DNA of 64,000 nt from Domibacillus indicus (GCF_023715895.1 NZ_JAMBOO010000002.1:1-64000); one strand, 5' to 3'. Shown: positions 17,198 to 26,165, numbered from the stretch's first letter. The notes: generated by a model from the sequence alone, not told the origin. A program made the numbers and translations.

Positions 17198-17386
17198 CTG
17201 GAAGATCTACTCATCATTTTTTCTGCTGAGATTGGCCGTCTTGTAGATGACTATCATAAATGTGAAGATGAGAACCTTAAGGAACTCATCCACAATGACA
17301 TTCAACTTTTGAGTAAAGCATTGCTGGAATGCGAACAGGAAAAGTAGGATATATTACCTTTTTCTTTTTCGGGTTCCGCTATTGAA
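17198..17386 (+). CDS. Small acidic protein with a CTG start, paralogue of 3113
   Basis: A 62-residue ORF starting LEDLLIIFSAEIGRLVDD, with AAAGGAG ten bases before CTG. The first 48 residues align with the 3113 protein (SAE.GRL.DD ... DIQLL.KALLECEQ). A one-base difference after CEQ extends this copy by a Phe-rich tail. No standard start codon is available nearby in either copy. It lies between the RusA and DnaB remnants, so it may be part of the phage-derived set. Confidence 0.55.
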
Positions 17387-17720
17387 TTTTGCATAATGTT
17401 TATTATGTTATACATTTGACCCATGTTCCTTTAGCTTTAAACCGCCGCTGATCTCTATTTAAGAACAGAATGTTAATAGTTGGCTGGCTGAGGATTAGAC
17501 GTCACTTCTATAATATTTTCAAGCCTCTATAGCTCCTGTTTTTTTATGATGCCCCTTGAGCATTTCGTACACTTCATGCCGACTCATCGCCTCATCTCCT
17601 TTCAAGATTTCTAAACTCGCTATATTCCTTCCATGGAAGCAACCCCCACAGTACTGATTGGGCCATTCCATTTTTTACTAAAATGACCTTTGCTACATTT
17701 TTAGCTTTGCTCCCTTACTC
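17387..17720 (-). pseudogene. dnaB tail and following phage ORF, decayed copy
   Basis: Minus strand reads AKNVAKVILVKNGMAQ ... WKEYSEFRNLER, matching [15 protein letters not shown] ... [12 protein letters not shown] of the DnaB remnant at 47284, then after AGGAGATGAGGCG reads [18 protein letters not shown], matching the gene at 47121. The flank GAATTTTGCATAATGTTTATTATG (split here as two halves) also recurs at 46860. The order is the same as in the main relic. Confidence 0.7.
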
Positions 17721-17728
17721 CACAAAAA

Positions 17729-17760
17729 ATACCCACTATCAATAACGGATAGCGGGCCTA
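17729..17760 (-). terminator. Terminator of the Pro-rich gene
   Basis: Minus strand CCCGCTATC...GATAGTGGG then TATTTTTT. The homologous hairpin at 25906-25940 follows the paralogue. Confidence 0.7.
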
Positions 17761-17780
17761 AGAGAATCAAGTTAAAATAA

Positions 17781-17912
17781 TCATTTATTTTTTGCGGGTG
17801 TTTCTGCTGGTGGCTGTGTCGGCGCTTCCACCGGCGGCTCTATCGGTGTCTCTGCTGGTGACTTTGTTGGAGTTTCTGCTGGCGGCTTTGGTATTTCTGC
17901 AAAATCACTCAA
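17781..17912 (-). CDS. Pro/Glu/Thr-repeat protein, short copy (TTG start)
   Basis: A 43-residue protein beginning LSDFAEIPKPPAETPTK and made of PPAETP / PVEAPT-type units, ending PAETPAKNK. AAGGAG precedes a TTG at 17912. The 68-residue paralogue at 25962 has an ATG and more units, and flanking DNA on both sides is also alike, so this is a segmental duplication. Extended Pro-rich chains of this type are usually cell-wall or spore-surface spacers. Unknown function. Confidence 0.6.
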   Translation of the reverse strand: MSDFAEIPKPPAETPTKSPAETPIEPPVEAPTQPPAETPAKNK

Positions 17913-18214
17913 ATTAATTCTCCTTACCTGTATAACATGTTGTATTTAATATGATTAATTTACTCTATCCTTGTGTTTTAAACCCGCGTTTCAAAAAAAG
18001 CAGCTGTCGCGCATAGCAGGTCCGAAACTCTTGATATTTATGCAAAAAAGAGCAAAGACGGCATTGCATGTGAACAATAAAATTAAGCAGCCAACTAAGT
18101 AAAGCTGCATCAGCAATGAATACTTAAATACCCAACCTCCAAAAAATATCAGCAAATGATAAAGGACCTGCTCCATAAGTAAGCAAGCCCTTATCATTTA
18201 TCTCTATCCATTAT

Positions 18215-19555
18215 TTATTTGAAATTCTTTAAAGGTAAATCGTTGCTGGATGCTTTAGGCGTCATACTAACAGGCTCAATTTTAATACGGCCGGCCAATA
18301 CGTCTTTTGCACGTTTTATATCGAGCAGTCTTTCCCAGCGTGCGATGACAAATGTTGCTACTGCATAACCAATAATGTTGACAGTTGTACGGTAATTACC
18401 CATAAAGCGGTCTGGAGCAAGCATCAGTGCTACCGCAGCAACAGGAATAGAGCCTGTGGCAGCTGCGGTAGCAGACAGCGCTACGAATGCAGATCCTGGA
18501 ATACCCGCCATGCCTTTTGACGTTAATAAAAGAACACCTAAAATCATAAGCTGGTCCATTAAACTTAAATCAATCCCTACCGCCTGCGCAAGGAACACCA
18601 AGGCAAGTGACAGGTAAATAGAAGCACCGTCCAAGTTAAAAGAATAACCAGTTGGAATAACCAGCCCGACTACCGCACGATTACAGCCCGCGTCTTCTAA
18701 CTTGTCCATTAATTGTGGCATGACAGCTTCTGAAGATCCTGTTGCAAAAGCGAGCATAATTTCCTCACGAATATAGACAATTACTTTCCAAAGGTTTAGA
18801 CCTAAAAATACACGTGTGATAATAGCTAATACTACAATAAAAGCAAGACACGCAATAGTCATTGCAATAAACAACTTACCAAAAGATAAAAGTGTCCCCA
18901 TTCCATACTGACTAACGGCAAAGGCCATCGCACCGAATGTGGCAATTGCTGTTAACTTCATAATGTAATCCATAATCTTAAACAAGACTTCATTCACTTT
19001 TTCTAGTAAATCAAGAATCGTTTCACTTGTACGCCCGCCTACATGAACAAGAGCAAAGCCGAACAAGCAGGAAATAAGTAAAACCTGCAGCATTGAGTTT
19101 GTTGTAAAGGCACCTACCGCACTATCAGGAATAATACTCATTAAAAATTCAGCTTCACTTGGCAATTCAGATCCTTGGGTTTTTTCTTCTACTGCATCTG
19201 TAGTTAAAGTGGAAGGATCCACATTCATTCCTTGACCTGGGTTCATCAGGTTTGCCACTACCATCCCGATAATTAATGCAAGCGTAGTGACGATTTCAAA
19301 ATACAGAAGTGTTTTTCCACCTATCCGGCCTACTGTTTTAATGTTCCCTACTTTAGCAATCCCGACTACGACGACACTAAACACAAGCGGAGCAATAATC
19401 ATCTTGATCAGTTTTACAAAACCATCGCCCAGCGGCTTTAAAGCAAGTCCAATATCAGGAAATGCATAGCCAACTAAAATCCCCGCTATAATTGCAACCA
19501 TGATTTGAAAGAATAGCCCTTTATAAAAAGGAACTTTCGCTTTTTCTTTCTTCAT
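18215..19555 (-). CDS. Dicarboxylate/amino acid:cation symporter (DAACS family)
   Basis: About 446 residues of a GltP/DctP-type symporter that imports glutamate, aspartate or C4-dicarboxylates with protons or sodium. Family hallmarks are the Ser-rich loop FATGSSEAVMPQL, the NLDG motif in GYSFNLDGASIYL, the re-entrant loop LLTSKGMAGIPGSAFVAL, and APDRFMGNYRTTVNIIG near the end. The Arg in the last block and lack of Asp favour dicarboxylate rather than neutral substrates, but this is uncertain. The ATG at 19555 follows GGGGGAGAGGA; the longer upstream frame is not needed. Confidence 0.9.
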   Translation of the reverse strand: MKKEKAKVPFYKGLFFQIMVAIIAGILVGYAFPDIGLALKPLGDGFVKLIKMIIAPLVFSVVVVGIAKVGNIKTVGRIGGKTLLYFEIVTTLALIIGMVVANLMNPGQGMNVDPSTLTTDAVEEKTQGSELPSEAEFLMSIIPDSAVGAFTTNSMLQVLLISCLFGFALVHVGGRTSETILDLLEKVNEVLFKIMDYIMKLTAIATFGAMAFAVSQYGMGTLLSFGKLFIAMTIACLAFIVVLAIITRVFLGLNLWKVIVYIREEIMLAFATGSSEAVMPQLMDKLEDAGCNRAVVGLVIPTGYSFNLDGASIYLSLALVFLAQAVGIDLSLMDQLMILGVLLLTSKGMAGIPGSAFVALSATAAATGSIPVAAVALMLAPDRFMGNYRTTVNIIGYAVATFVIARWERLLDIKRAKDVLAGRIKIEPVSMTPKASSNDLPLKNFK

Positions 19556-20203
19556 CTTCCTCTCCCCCTTTTGCAATATTTCACCGATCAAATATGTAAC
19601 AAAACATAACATTAAATATCTCTTAATCATCTTAAACCATGCTTACTGAGATTTCATTGTTCATTACAGCTAATTTTTTTATATTTTTTGGGTGTTTCTT
19701 CTATTTGTTTTCCTGAATAAAACTGTATAGCAATAAATTGTAATTAATTTACGTAATGTTTTATTCCACTAAATTTAAAATAATAAATAAAAAGCCGTAC
19801 CAGCAAGATGACTGATACGGCTTTTACTCATAATTTAATGAATCGTAAAACCTATTCTCCAGCATAAGCAGCTAGTGCTGCATCTCAAAAAGAATCGTTT
19901 AAAAACTGCCTGAACTCCGCAAGAAGTACCCTGACAGCTTGACAAAAGATGGATGCAGCCACAAAATAGTTTCCTTATAATTTTATCTACATTTCAACAT
20001 TGAACTTTAAGATGCCTTCTTTTTAACGCGACATAAAAGCGGACGTCCTGTGAAAAATGGCATAGATACGCACTAAGCTTTCCGTTCTTCTGTTCGTTAT
20101 AGTTAATTTTCCTTACTGAAAATGAGATGCTTTACCCTTTCTTGGCAAAACAGGAATCTGTTACACTCATGAAATAACAATTGAATACGGAGGTTGTCCC
20201 TTA
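19556..20203. other. Intergenic region between symporter and zinc-ribbon gene
   Basis: Contains the long, AT-rich leader of the symporter and a hairpin at 19789-19826 (AAAAGCCGTACCAG...CTGATACGGCTTTT). No gene is seen. Sequence 19860-20160 has no recognised feature. Confidence 0.5.
19789..19826. repeat. AAAGCCGTATCAG hairpin, copy 1
   Basis: Stem AAAAGCCGTA.CAG / CTGATACGGCTTTT with A and T flanks, able to terminate in both directions. Near-identical copies lie at 20990-21027 and 22752-22788, and a diverged one at 26590-26627. Confidence 0.8.
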
Positions 20204-20530
20204 ATGTCTGTCACATTATGCGCGTCCTGTCATACAAGTCAGGCCGTTTTAAAAGAAAATGAAAAACCTTTTTGCCTGCCCTGTTATTCGACTCTAACGG
20301 GAATTAAGTTCCAAGAGGAATCAGATCCTGCTGAATCTGATCGTCCGTCTTTCTTTTTCGACTCAGGCGCTATCCCCACATTAGAACTTCTTGCTGAAAC
20401 ATTGCGGTCACTAAAGCAAGAAGAGATTGAGACAATCCGCTCGGAAAACATGATGGATGCTGCAAAAGCCAAAAAGCAATTAGACCAATTTATTTATGAG
20501 GCGGAATCGCTTATCCAAAATTTCAAATAA
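20204..20530 (+). CDS. Small zinc-ribbon protein
   Basis: A 108-residue protein whose N-terminus has CASC...CLPC (two CxxC pairs 19 residues apart), a treble-clef or ribbon zinc site. The rest is acidic and helical, with two Lys-rich helices (SLKQEEIETIRSEN). ACGGAGGTTGTCCCTTA precedes the ATG. Cytosolic; could bind nucleic acid or protein. Family not recognised. Confidence 0.65.
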   Translation: MSVTLCASCHTSQAVLKENEKPFCLPCYSTLTGIKFQEESDPAESDRPSFFFDSGAIPTLELLAETLRSLKQEEIETIRSENMMDAAKAKKQLDQFIYEAESLIQNFK

Positions 20531-21092
20531 GATTCTCTTATTTTTAGTGAATACATATTATCCAAACAGAAACTTTCTCTAAAGTTTGTTCATAATTGCG
20601 TTTGAGCCCCAGTTATAATATACCTTTGTTTTTCTCAAGAGCCCCGTATAACATGGAGGCTCTTTGCGTATTGATTGTTTCATTTTGAGCGAATTAGAAA
20701 AAGACTATCCCCTCATCATCAATAACGAACCAGTTTTCATCTAAAAAATCAAATCCATTAATCCTAAAATCAAGCGACTGGTCATCGGGCATGTCAGCGT
20801 TACTAGTATTGAACTAGCTGAAAAAGCGCACAAGACGGCTCAAAACACACTTCATTTTTGATACAAATCTGTGCAAGAGATATACAAACGGCGTGAAAAA
20901 AGATCACCAAGCTTATGACAACAAGTGTGACTGTGATAACAGCGGATAGGCTTGGAAAGGTAATGAATAAGCAATGAATTTCCTAAAGTAAAAGCCGTAT
21001 CAGTTAACATGCTGATACGGCTTTTACTCATTGATTACGCTTGAGCAGCTTCTCTTGGACTTCAATATATAAACAGAAAAGAATAAGCGTTA
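20531..21092. other. Intergenic region
   Basis: Has a hairpin near 20634-20668 (AGAGCCCCGTATAACATGGAGGCTCT) and the second AAAGCCGTATCAG hairpin at 20990-21027. Between them about 20740-20860 can be read as a short helical fragment (RLVIGHVSVTSIELAEKAHK), but there is no start or ribosome site. No gene called. Confidence 0.45.
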
Positions 21093-21359
21093 CTAATATT
21101 GTGCCAGAATTGATAGATAAATACATACAATTGCCGCAGTAAATAAGAAGACAGAATTCAGAAGGTTTCTCCTCATTTTAATGCCATATGCACAAAAAAA
21201 GATTGCTGCAGTTAATTTGGAGCCACTTTGATAATAGGCATTATTCGAGAAAAATGAACTGCTAAAAATAATAGAACTAAGTAAAGTGGTAGAGACTAGT
21301 ATTTTAAACCATAAAGGCTCCATTAAGAATTGTTTGATCATAAATTTGATCCACTGCAT
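21093..21359 (-). CDS. Small membrane protein (88 aa)
   Basis: Three hydrophobic segments: FKILVSTTLLSSIIFSSSFF, LTAAIFFCAYGI and SVFLFTAAIVCIYLSIL. I use the ATG at 21359, with AAGGGAG upstream, over the further TTG. Unknown function; no recognisable partner. Confidence 0.5.
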   Translation of the reverse strand: MQWIKFMIKQFLMEPLWFKILVSTTLLSSIIFSSSFFSNNAYYQSGSKLTAAIFFCAYGIKMRRNLLNSVFLFTAAIVCIYLSILAQY

Positions 21360-21614
21360 AACGCTATAAACTCCCTTCAAGAAACTTTTGACTTTAATTA
21401 AACATAAGATACTCAGTTCATTTTATTCATACCTTTTAGAGAAGGACCATACTTTTTAAAAGGCTTTTTCTCTTATTTCTTGAGCGTATTAGACAAGTGT
21501 TTATCCCTTGAAAAACAAGTGGAACAGATACTTATTTCAGCGGATCAAAAACCTAATGGACTACGGTTGAGACCTTAAAAAGTGCATAATAAAAAACCTC
21601 AAAAAGAGGCCTTC

Positions 21615-21818
21615 TTATTTAAAAAATATTGATATCAAAACAAAGCTTATTAAAATTACAAGGATTAGAATGCTGACACCTTTCCAACCTAAACTACCTG
21701 CTAAATCAGCAAGGTTTTCATTAAATGCATCATTCATATTTCCAGTTGGATTTCTTTTTAGTTCTTCTTGTCTTAGTCTTTCTCTTGTTCTTTCAGGAGT
21801 TTCTTTATCTTTGCTCAT
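21615..21818 (-). CDS. DUF6366-like small membrane protein
   Basis: A 67-residue protein: charged N-terminus with ETPERTRERLRQEELKRNPTGN, a middle LADLAGSLGWKG, then one membrane span to the C-terminus. This order matches what I recall of DUF6366, a family of unknown function in Bacillaceae. GGGGGTGCTAAA precedes the ATG. Confidence 0.65.
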   Translation of the reverse strand: MSKDKETPERTRERLRQEELKRNPTGNMNDAFNENLADLAGSLGWKGVSILILVILISFVLISIFFK

Positions 21819-22194
21819 TTTAGCACCCCCTATTTTCTATAATTCTAACATAATTTGTTAATTCTTGAATAATCAACCTTTATCTCTTCATCACGAAATT
21901 CTACCATACCACTCCAAAACGGGATATGTTTCGACTGTGCATCGTCGTCTTCTTTTCCTTTTTTAATCTTAAATTCCGTCCGAAAACATGAAGAAAGATT
22001 TGAGCATTAGTATATAGAATATGATATCTGGAAGGCTTCATCTACATTCCCAGACTGCTTACTCGTAAGCAGTCTTTTTTCGGAAAGAAAACATATTGAC
22101 AATAAAAAATGAAATATGATATCATGTAAAATTTGAATAAAAATTCATGTTGTGTTAATCTCAAGAAAGGAATCATCCATGGAGGTGGATTAGT
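21819..22194. other. Leader of the carD-like gene
   Basis: Holds a hairpin at about 22051-22084 (GACTGCTTACTCG / CGAGTAAGCAGTC type, then TTTTTTC), which ends an unknown short transcript, and an AT-rich promoter region. No gene seen. Confidence 0.4.
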
Positions 22195-22689
22195 TTGTTT
22201 GAGATTGGTGACAAGATTGTATATCCAATGCATGGGGCAGGCGTAATTGAAGCCATTGAGGAAAAAGAAATTCTAGGGAAAACACAGCAATATTTCATTA
22301 TGGCTTTTCCTCTTAAGAAACTGCAGGTAATGATTCCAATCACGAAAGTGAGCGACTATGGGATGCGGCTCGTATTGAACATGACAGCGATTGAGCAAGT
22401 CATGGACATGTTCGGGCAAGGAGAAATTGATCGGTCTATAACATATAAACAAAGATTTAAGATCAACACTGACAAAATGAAAACGGGTATGACGAAAGAT
22501 GGAGCTGAGGTTATCCGCGATTTGGTTATGATCCAAAAGGAAAAACCATTGAATTCAAACGAAAAAATAATGCTCCGCGATGCAATGCAGTTTCTTGTCA
22601 GTGAACTTGAGCTAAGTAACAGCATGACGCAGCCACAGGCGAAAGACTTACTACAAGATCGGCTTAGCCGGGTAAAAACCGCTGGCTAA
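22195..22689 (+). CDS. CarD/CdnL-family transcriptional regulator (YdeB-like)
   Basis: A 164-residue protein. The N-terminal Tudor-like RNA-polymerase-interacting domain (FEIGDKIVYPMHGAGVIEAIEE ... MIPI) spans residues 1-60, and the helical DNA-binding part (RDLVMIQKEKPLNSNEKIML ... ELELS) spans 75-155. CarD proteins stabilise the open promoter complex by contacting the RNA polymerase beta lobe. The start is TTG, eight bases from GGAGGTGG. A terminator at 22724-22745 follows. Single-gene unit. Confidence 0.88.
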   Translation: MFEIGDKIVYPMHGAGVIEAIEEKEILGKTQQYFIMAFPLKKLQVMIPITKVSDYGMRLVLNMTAIEQVMDMFGQGEIDRSITYKQRFKINTDKMKTGMTKDGAEVIRDLVMIQKEKPLNSNEKIMLRDAMQFLVSELELSNSMTQPQAKDLLQDRLSRVKTAG

Positions 22690-22751
22690 AAATATATAAT
22701 AAAAAAGCTTGCAGACACCGTCTTCAAAATGAAGACTTTTTCTACAAACTG

Positions 22752-22788
22752 AAAGCCGTATCAGTAAATAACTGATACGGCTTTTTTT
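22752..22788. repeat. AAAGCCGTATCAG hairpin, copy 3
   Basis: Perfect stem AAAGCCGTATCAG / CTGATACGGCTTT; terminates the leftward DUF3006 gene and may also back up the carD-like gene's terminator. Confidence 0.85.
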
Positions 22789-23045
22789 CATTTCTTTTCT
22801 TCAATTTGCTTGAGCAACTGTTCTTTCATTGCTCCAGCTTTTTCCTTAATACTTTCTGTTTCCTCTTTTAAAAGCTCAACTTGGAGCCCTTCTGGCAGAG
22901 ACACGATTTTGATCAAGTCCCCTTCTCTCACATGAGCCCCCAGCTTTTTAACCTCCAACAGCTCTTCAATCGATTCATCTTCCCGCCATAACAGCTTCGC
23001 CTGGCCTTTTTCAATGGAATCAATCGTATAAATACCGTTTCTCAT
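22788..23045 (-). CDS. DUF3006 family protein
   Basis: An 85-residue protein with the DUF3006 pattern: MRNGIYTIDSIEKGQAKLL at the start and EGDLIKIVSLPEGLQVELL, then a Lys/Glu helix. Small beta-barrel proteins of this kind are usually encoded next to secreted ComEC/Rec2-like metallo-hydrolases, as here. Its ATG shares the A of the hydrolase's TGA stop (TGATG), so the two are translationally coupled. A decayed copy lies at 26634. Role unknown; possibly folding or immunity factor for its partner. Confidence 0.85.
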   Translation of the reverse strand: MRNGIYTIDSIEKGQAKLLWREDESIEELLEVKKLGAHVREGDLIKIVSLPEGLQVELLKEETESIKEKAGAMKEQLLKQIEEKK

Positions 23046-24754
23046 CAGTCCACCACGCTCACGATTTCCCAATTTGAATCAAATAACTGTGCTGGATCCC
23101 CGATATTGGCCCACATGTTAGAAGTTGTCCATTTCAGATACGTTGGCAATTGTTCTTTTGCATCGGGTCCTGATGTCACGTAAACGGTCTTCCCTGCTCC
23201 GAGGATATAGCCATCTGGAAATGTATATGTTTGGTTTCCTTGAACACTGACAAGCTTCCATCCGGACAGGTCTATGCTGCTAGAGCCGCTATTCTTGATG
23301 CCAACTGTTTCCCCGCTTAAATCTTTGCTGGCAATTTCGACTGTGCTGCTGCCTTCCACTGGATCTTCTACGGTTGGCGGTACATCAATCCCTTGTGTGA
23401 AATGAATCTCCTGGCCTTCTGTCCATGTTTCGATGTTCCCTTCTGGTGTTTTCCACACATTAACACCATAATCAAGCAGGCGGTTCAGTACTTCAGAATG
23501 AGGATGTCCATATGTGTTTCCTTCTCCATAAGATAAGATCGCATCACTTGGGTCAACGGCAGCTAAAAAGGCTGCTGAGGTTCCAGTAGAAGATCCATGG
23601 TGTGAAACCTTCAATACTTCTGCATCCAGATCATATTTAGCCATGATTTCATTTTCTACTGCAATACCGGCATCCCCTGTTAATAAGTAGTCTGCAGCAC
23701 CGTAGCTCACTTTAAGAACAATTGACCCTTCATTAAGATCCGCTGCCTGGCTGTCTGCGTGCAATACCTTCACTGAAACGGATGGATCCGGCGAAATATC
23801 CTGGCCTTCTTCTGCTACCTTAAAGTCGGCACCTGACACCTGGATGGCTGCCAGATAATCCAGGTATGTATTCGTCGTATGATCCTGGCCGGAATCAATA
23901 ACGGTTTTCACACCGAAATCTTTAATCACAGCATCAGCCCCACCAATATGGTCGGCATCTGGATGAGTGGCCACGAATGTATCAATCGCAAAGCCAGGAC
24001 CAAATCCGCTGACTGCTTCCTTGATATCTGTATCCGATCGGCCGGCATCCACCATCATCGTCTGCCCATTTGGGAATGCAAGAAAAATGGCATCCCCCTG
24101 GCCAACATTCAAGAAATCCACGTATAAAGCAGGTCCTTCCGGCAATGGCCCAGAAGTGTCTGCGGCATCTATAGCGCGTGACATAAACGCCGCAAATTCG
24201 CCGCGTTTCACTGCTGTGTCAGGACGGTATGTATTGTCTGGATAACCTTGTGTAATACCAGTTGCAATAATCTTACCGATATAAGAATAAGCTGCTGAAT
24301 TCTTTGATACATCTTTAAACACTACTGGTGCTGTTTCTGTCAATTCATAAGCACGTGTCAGCAAAATTGCCAGCTGTCCCCGGGTAACCGGCTCATTAGG
24401 ACGAAATGTTCCGTCTGGAAAACCGCTAATAATGCCCCCTTCTACCGACTGTGCAATATAACCGGAGGCCACACTGGATGGACTTACATCATTAAATACC
24501 GTCGATCGCTTTGTGCCATCCACATCAAATGCACGGCCAATCATAATCGCCGCCTGAGCACGGGTTACCTGCGTATCAGGCATAAAACGGCCATCTGGAA
24601 AACCAGAAATAATCCCTGTATTGGATAAATAATCAATATCCTCGTGGAATCTGTAACTTTCAGAAACATCCTTAAATGTTGCTGCCTGAGCTAGCGGAGC
24701 CGCAATGCCAAGCGAAAAAACTATGCTTGATAATAAAGCTAATGACCTTTTCAA
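23045..24754 (-). CDS. Secreted SLH - metallo-hydrolase (ComEC C-terminal-like) - lamin-tail protein
   Basis: A 569-residue exported protein. It has a signal peptide (residues 1-24, ending AQA), three SLH domains (about 27-200; GFPDGRF/TF and GYPDNTY motifs) that anchor it to secondary cell-wall polymer, a metallo-beta-lactamase domain (about 208-445) with NVGQGDAIF, THPDADHIGG, LLTGDAG and VSHHGSSTGT, and a lamin-tail domain (about 465-569; SGWKLVSVQGNQTYTFPDG). The hydrolase matches the extracellular part of ComEC and related phosphodiesterases, so nuclease activity on surface DNA or nucleotides is likely. Start is TTG with GGGAGG upstream. Coupled to DUF3006. Confidence 0.88.
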   Translation of the reverse strand: MKRSLALLSSIVFSLGIAAPLAQAATFKDVSESYRFHEDIDYLSNTGIISGFPDGRFMPDTQVTRAQAAIMIGRAFDVDGTKRSTVFNDVSPSSVASGYIAQSVEGGIISGFPDGTFRPNEPVTRGQLAILLTRAYELTETAPVVFKDVSKNSAAYSYIGKIIATGITQGYPDNTYRPDTAVKRGEFAAFMSRAIDAADTSGPLPEGPALYVDFLNVGQGDAIFLAFPNGQTMMVDAGRSDTDIKEAVSGFGPGFAIDTFVATHPDADHIGGADAVIKDFGVKTVIDSGQDHTTNTYLDYLAAIQVSGADFKVAEEGQDISPDPSVSVKVLHADSQAADLNEGSIVLKVSYGAADYLLTGDAGIAVENEIMAKYDLDAEVLKVSHHGSSTGTSAAFLAAVDPSDAILSYGEGNTYGHPHSEVLNRLLDYGVNVWKTPEGNIETWTEGQEIHFTQGIDVPPTVEDPVEGSSTVEIASKDLSGETVGIKNSGSSSIDLSGWKLVSVQGNQTYTFPDGYILGAGKTVYVTSGPDAKEQLPTYLKWTTSNMWANIGDPAQLFDSNWEIVSVVD

Positions 24755-24828
24755 CTAATCTTCCTCCCTCATTTACCAACCTGTTTATATTTTTAAATTA
24801 CTTCTTTAGGTGTCAATATTTCAAAGAG

Positions 24829-24857
24829 AAAACCGCCAAATGGCTTGGCGGTTTCTC
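24829..24857 (-). terminator. Terminator of the SLH protein gene
   Basis: AAACCGCCAA / TTGGCGGTTT, just after the stop at 24860 on the minus strand. Confidence 0.85.
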
Positions 24858-24859
24858 GT

Positions 24860-25587
24860 TTACTTCAATGCAGTCATACCTGCTGCCTCCATGCGCTGGA
24901 AGAAAGCAAAGATTTGAGCACGGGTTAACGGTTCATTAAAGTGATAGTCTTCAAATGTTTTAGCTCCCGTTATGCCAGAGGCTCCGACTGCTGAATATGG
25001 TCCATAAGCAGCACCCTGAGAAGCCGCAATGACTTGTGCCAATTGGCCGCGTGTTACGGTACCGTTTTTCGCAGTATCATTCGTGTGCCCTTTAAGCGGC
25101 AGATTGTATGGTTTAAAGAAATCGTAATACTGCTGTGCCCGGTGGCCATAAGTGGCACCTGGCTTAAAGCCGAAATATTTAGCCGCAATTACAGTGAAGT
25201 CAGATTCTTTCAATAAAGAAAGTGGCTGGAACCGGCCATCCGGGAACCCTTGAATCAATCCCGTGCGGAATGCCCACGTAATATTTTCACGTGCCCAATG
25301 GTCATTTCGAACATCGATAAATGCTGGATATAGCCAGTTTTCCAGTTTCCAATGTAGTCTGTCCGGATCGTAACTCAATTTTGGCGTGCCGCCAGACGTT
25401 AAAAAGAGCACACCGCACATATGATATCTTGCTTCTTCATCAAGCTCAACGCCATTTACTGAACCCAATCAACTTCCCATTCTGGTTTCTCTGCCACATT
25501 TTCCTGTGCTGAAGAAAAATCTGGAACTAACAAACCAAGCGAAAAAAGCAAAGATGTCAAAAAAAATGATGTGATAAATTTTTTCAA
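24860..25587 (-). pseudogene. SLH-domain surface protein, signal peptide frameshifted from body
   Basis: A TTG at 25587 begins a signal peptide (KKFITSFFLTSLLFSLGLL ... SSAQE) that runs to a TAA near 25458. The body, with three SLH-like modules (LIQGFPDGRFQP, GTVTRGQLAQVI, NEPLTRAQIFAFF), is open in another frame from about 25468 to 24860. There is an intact signal sequence and an intact body about 200 residues long, joined by a one-base frameshift near 25460. The body alone cannot be exported. It could be a recent mutation, a sequencing error, or phase variation, though I see no long homopolymer at the junction. Confidence 0.65.
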
Positions 25588-25905
25588 ACTATACTCTTCT
25601 TATCAATTTTACAATATATTACCTTAGAATATGGCAGGTTCAATGAGCTTAAATACCTATTATTGTTAAAATTTATATTATTTTTTAAAAATAATTGTTA
25701 AACATCATAATACTGTATATTACAAGCGTCAATTCGGGTAATTAAATATAAGTTTCATTTATAAATCAAAGGAAGGAAAATTTAAAGAGAGGGTCAAAAA
25801 ATACTTATGACTGGCTGTGACTGGTCTTTTTCCAGATAAGATTATCTTTCATTCAAGACACGATATAAGAAAGAAGTTAATCAATAATCGATCCCTTGCT
25901 CCACA

Positions 25906-25940
25906 AAAAACGCCCACTATCAATAGCAGACAGTGGGCTT
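25906..25940 (-). terminator. Terminator of the Pro-rich gene (long copy)
   Basis: Minus strand GCCCACTGTC...AGTGGGC then TTTTTTG; homologue of 17729-17760. Confidence 0.75.
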
Positions 25941-25961
25941 AGAAGAATCAAATTAAAATAG

Positions 25962-26165
25962 TTATTTATTTTTTGCGGGTGTTTCTTCTGGTGGCTCAAT
26001 GGGTGTTTCTGCCGGTGGTTTTGCCGGCGCTTCAGCCGGCGGCTCTACTGGTGTCTCTGCTGGTGACTTTGTCGGTGCTTCCACTGGCGGCTCTACCGGT
26101 GTCTCTGGCGGTGACTTTGTTGGAGTTTCCTCTGGTTGTTTTAGTATTTCTGCAAAATCGCTCAT
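25962..26165 (-). CDS. Pro/Glu/Thr-repeat protein
   Basis: A 67-residue protein: MSDFAEILKQPEETPTK, then repeated PPAETPVEPP / VEAPTKSP units to a PAKNK end. AAAGGAGAATCA precedes the ATG at 26165. About 300 bases on both sides, including the terminator, match the copy at 17781. No signal peptide is present, so any surface location would need spore coat assembly or autolysis. Unknown function. Confidence 0.65.
   Translation of the reverse strand: MSDFAEILKQPEETPTKSPPETPVEPPVEAPTKSPAETPVEPPAEAPAKPPAETPIEPPEETPAKNK

Noticed and set aside
17991-18197. Minus-strand hydrophobic frame
   Set aside because: Lies in the duplicated flank of the Pro-rich gene; the other copy has no such frame, and no ribosome site is seen.
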